Below, piece by piece: positions 6,431-8,221 of a stretch of DNA of 8,221 nucleotides. This DNA is from a candidate division TA06 bacterium DG_78 (lineage in GTDB: Bacteria; Hydrothermota; Tepidihabitantia; SM23-42): contig LJNI01000102.1 in assembly GCA_001303225.1 (NCBI GenBank), positions 1 through 8,221 on the forward strand, read 5' to 3'. How positions within the stretch are numbered: position 1 is the stretch's first letter; each line of letters opens with the position of its first letter. The notes beneath the pieces are model-generated. The model worked only from the letters and a program-made list of their open reading frames with translations. It ran no database searches and was not told the DNA's origin. Both the position numbers and the translations under genes were made by a program.

Positions 6431-7984
6431 ATGAGTAAAATCGATACCAAAATTTTTGAAAAAAAATTAAAGCTTCGTATACTCAAGAGCGAAGACCATC
6501 CCGCGATCGCCGAACTCCAGAAAAAGTGCTTCCCTAATATGAAGACGTGGACACCGGAGCAATTTGACAGCCTCATCACCATTTTCCCAGAAGGACAGTT
6601 GTGTATCGTTTTTAACAAAAGAATTATTGCGTCGTGCTGCAGTCTGGTCGTTGACTTTGATGAGTACCATGATACCCACACCTGGCGAGATATCACGGGC
6701 CAAGGATATGCTACAACGCACGACCATCATGGTGACACGCTCTATGGGATAGAAATTATGGTTGATCCTGAGTTTAGAGGATATAAACTGAGTCGTCGAT
6801 TTTATGAAAAACGAAAAAAATTAGCACGTAAACTGAACTTAAAGAGGATAATTCTCGGTGGTCGTATTCCTGGATACCATAAATATGCACATAAGATGTC
6901 GGCGCGAAAGTATGTTGAAAAGGTTCTGGACAAGGTTATATATGACCAAGTGTTGACTGCACAAAGCGCAAATGGTTTTGTTCTCAAACGACTCATTCCA
7001 AACTATTTGCCGAGCGATACAGAATCGAAAGGGTATGCAACACTTCTTGAGTGGACCAATATTGATTATGTTCCTGGACCAGCAGTTGAATTTGCTCCTT
7101 CTTATGTTCGTGTATGTACATTGCAGTACATGATGCGCATGGTGAAAAACTTTGATGATTTTGCAGAACATTGTACCTATTTTGTCGATGTCGCCTCTGA
7201 TTATAAATGCGATTTTATTGTGTTTCCTGAGATGTTTACGACACAACTCTTATCATTTTTGCATTCCAAACGGCCTGCAAAATCGATGCGCGCACTTTCT
7301 CATTTCACACCACAGTATCTGAAGCTCTTTACGAAACTTGCAATAAAACACAATATCAACATCATTGGTGGCTCGCATTTCACTACTGAGGAAGGTAATT
7401 TATATAACGTCTCATTTTTATTCCGTCGCGACGGCACAATAGGAAAACAGTACAAAATACACATAACGCCGAGCGAGCGCCATTGGTGGGGAGTAAAACC
7501 CGGACAAAAAGTAGAGGTGTTTGACACAGATAAAGGGAAAGTAGCAATTCTCGTCTGTTACGACATTGAATTTCCTGAGTTGGCTCGGATCGCAGTGCGC
7601 AAAGGCGCGAATATAATCTTCGTGCCTTTTAACACAGATGAGCGGAGAGCATATATGAGAATTCGCTACTGTGCTCATGCACGCTGTATTGAAAATGGTA
7701 TATACGTCGTGATATCTGGGTGCGTTGGCAATTTGCCCCTGGTCGCAAACCTTGATATCCACTATGCTCAATCTGCTATTCTTACTCCCAGCGATATTCC
7801 ATTCCAGCGCGATGGTATTGCTGCGGAGTGTGCACCAAATATCGAAACACTCATTTTTCAAGACCTCGATCTTCGGTTGTTGAAAAAACACAGGGCAGAA
7901 GGAAGTGTCCTGACGTGGTTAGACAGACGTTCTGACCTCTATAGAATAAGCTACAAAGAAGGACCCGGAGACGAGGCATTTTAA
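6431..7984 (+). CDS. GNAT acetyltransferase-nitrilase fusion protein (YhcX-like)
   Basis: This 517-residue protein joins two enzymes. Residues about 13-215 form a GNAT N-acetyltransferase-like domain with the acetyl-CoA loop region GIEIMVDPEFRGYKLSRRFY (106-125) and the family-typical LIPNYLPSD and GYATLLEWTN segments. Residues about 224-505 form a carbon-nitrogen hydrolase (nitrilase superfamily) domain. Its catalytic triad is visible: Glu267 in VFPEMFT, Lys342 in QYKIHITPSE and Cys376 in LVCYDIEFPE. The domain order and length match the B. subtilis YhcX type, whose substrate is unknown to me; an amide is likely for the nitrilase half. In the GNAT half the usual R-G-x-G-x-G pyrophosphate loop reads RGYKLS and lacks its later glycines, so acetyl-CoA use is uncertain. 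The gene stands alone behind its own promoter and converges on the 5S gene. Confidence 0.92.
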   Translation: MSKIDTKIFEKKLKLRILKSEDHPAIAELQKKCFPNMKTWTPEQFDSLITIFPEGQLCIVFNKRIIASCCSLVVDFDEYHDTHTWRDITGQGYATTHDHHGDTLYGIEIMVDPEFRGYKLSRRFYEKRKKLARKLNLKRIILGGRIPGYHKYAHKMSARKYVEKVLDKVIYDQVLTAQSANGFVLKRLIPNYLPSDTESKGYATLLEWTNIDYVPGPAVEFAPSYVRVCTLQYMMRMVKNFDDFAEHCTYFVDVASDYKCDFIVFPEMFTTQLLSFLHSKRPAKSMRALSHFTPQYLKLFTKLAIKHNINIIGGSHFTTEEGNLYNVSFLFRRDGTIGKQYKIHITPSERHWWGVKPGQKVEVFDTDKGKVAILVCYDIEFPELARIAVRKGANIIFVPFNTDERRAYMRIRYCAHARCIENGIYVVISGCVGNLPLVANLDIHYAQSAILTPSDIPFQRDGIAAECAPNIETLIFQDLDLRLLKKHRAEGSVLTWLDRRSDLYRISYKEGPGDEAF

Positions 7985-8069
7985 AGCAACTCCGACGTGA
8001 ACCTTCGGTCCAATAAAATAATATCGCTGGGCCCTCTTTGTCGGGAAATCGAACCGAGTTCTAACGAAG
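7985..8069. other. Convergent intergenic region without a recognised gene
   Basis: The stretch lies between the nitrilase-fusion stop and the motif pair near the 5S gene. It holds only weak stems, such as GAAC/GTTC around CGA (8051-8061), and no T-tailed terminator for the + strand gene. On the - strand it contains GGTTCGATT- and GGTTCACGTC-like strings that recall tRNA T-arms, but no cloverleaf can be assembled. Confidence 0.4.
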
Positions 8070-8107
8070 TATCATTGCAATCTTAATTTTTTGGTATCAC
8101 TGTAATC
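8070..8107 (-). repeat. Two direct copies of the recA-leader motif beside the 5S gene
   Basis: Read on the - strand, 8107-8095 is GATTACAGTGATA, identical to 596-608 in the recA leader. It is followed by a 12-base spacer containing AAAAAATT and then by GATTGCAATGATA (8082-8070), which differs at two positions. The recA leader has the same motif-spacer-motif order, with AAAAAATT in a nine-base spacer. Here both flanking genes point toward the element, so it lies upstream of no gene in the window. Confidence 0.75.
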
Positions 8108-8108
8108 G

Positions 8109-8135
8109 ATTTGATTTTCAATCAAATAAAAAAAA
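8109..8135 (-). terminator. T8 tract and hairpin immediately after 5S rRNA
   Basis: On the - strand the 5S 3' end runs straight into eight T (8135-8128), and an 8-bp hairpin follows (ATTTGATT/AATCAAAT with a GAA loop, 8127-8109). The T tract could act with the terminal 5S stem, whose other half lies outside the window, as the rRNA operon terminator. The A/T-only hairpin itself has no T tract behind it, so its own role is unclear. Confidence 0.5.
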
Positions 8136-8136
8136 G

Positions 8137-8221
8137 ACCCGGCAGCGACCTACTCTCCCATGCCGTTACCAGCATAGTACCATCGGCCCTGATGGGCTTA
8201 ACTTCTCTGTTCGGAATGGAA
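8137..8221 (-). rRNA. rrf: 5S ribosomal RNA, 3' part (continues beyond the window)
   Basis: On the - strand this reads as the last 85 or so bases of a roughly 117-base 5S rRNA. The conserved CCGAACAGAGAAGTTAAGCC loop and helix, the GGCCGATGGTACTATGC segment and the GGGAGAGTAGGTCGCTGCC 3' end are all present. The 5' part lies past base 8221. The exact 3' end, around 8137-8139, is set by comparison with typical 5S ends. Because 5S is usually last in 16S-23S-5S operons, an rRNA operon probably lies to the right, transcribed leftward. Confidence 0.96.

Noticed and set aside
7418..7891. 157-codon open frame on the - strand inside the nitrilase domain
   Set aside because: It is antisense to conserved catalytic coding sequence and shows no recognisable domain or ribosome binding site.
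7985..8069. Possible tRNA on the - strand from GGTTCGATT- and GGTTCACGTC-like strings
   Set aside because: The flanking bases do not form a 5-bp T stem, and no acceptor, D or anticodon arm could be matched.

Overview
This is a bacterial chromosome segment, moderately AT-rich, with short intergenic gaps and all protein genes on the + strand. A bacterial RecA, a RecX, a bacterial-type AlaRS and 5S rRNA show it is bacterial. A secreted beta-rich protein with a cleavable signal peptide suggests a Gram-negative-type (diderm) envelope. The thiazole synthase is of the His-type, sulfide-dependent form typical of anaerobic archaea and bacteria, which points to an anaerobic, possibly thermophilic lineage. 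A poorly cultivated candidate phylum would fit, but I cannot fix the taxon from this window.

Layout: (1) 2-379, the C-terminal end of a FAD/NAD(P)-dependent oxidoreductase, closed by a strong intrinsic terminator at 492-518. (2) 519-678, a recA leader with a plausible promoter, a 73-bp imperfect palindrome made of four copies of a 12-bp motif, and a small hairpin touching the Shine-Dalgarno sequence. (3) 679-4844, a tight recA-recX-alaS operon: recX starts inside recA and alaS begins one base after recX. A 17-bp perfect hairpin at 4886-4922 probably ends it. (4) 5063-6330, a small exported beta-rich protein whose stop codon overlaps the start of a Thi4-type thiazole synthase gene. (5) 6431-7984, a GNAT-nitrilase fusion with a near-consensus promoter placed so that its mRNA should be leaderless. 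(6) 7985-8136, a convergent intergenic region carrying two more copies of the motif found before recA. (7) 8137-8221, the 3' part of a 5S rRNA gene on the - strand, probably the end of an rRNA operon extending beyond the window.

Functionally this is mainly housekeeping: recombination repair and its modulator together with alanine tRNA charging, then thiamine thiazole biosynthesis, then an amidase-like enzyme. I see no defence system, mobile element or CRISPR array. The most unusual signal is the GATTACRGTGATA motif family. It forms a nested palindrome in the recA leader and recurs, with the same A-rich spacer, next to the 5S gene, where no gene in the window starts.
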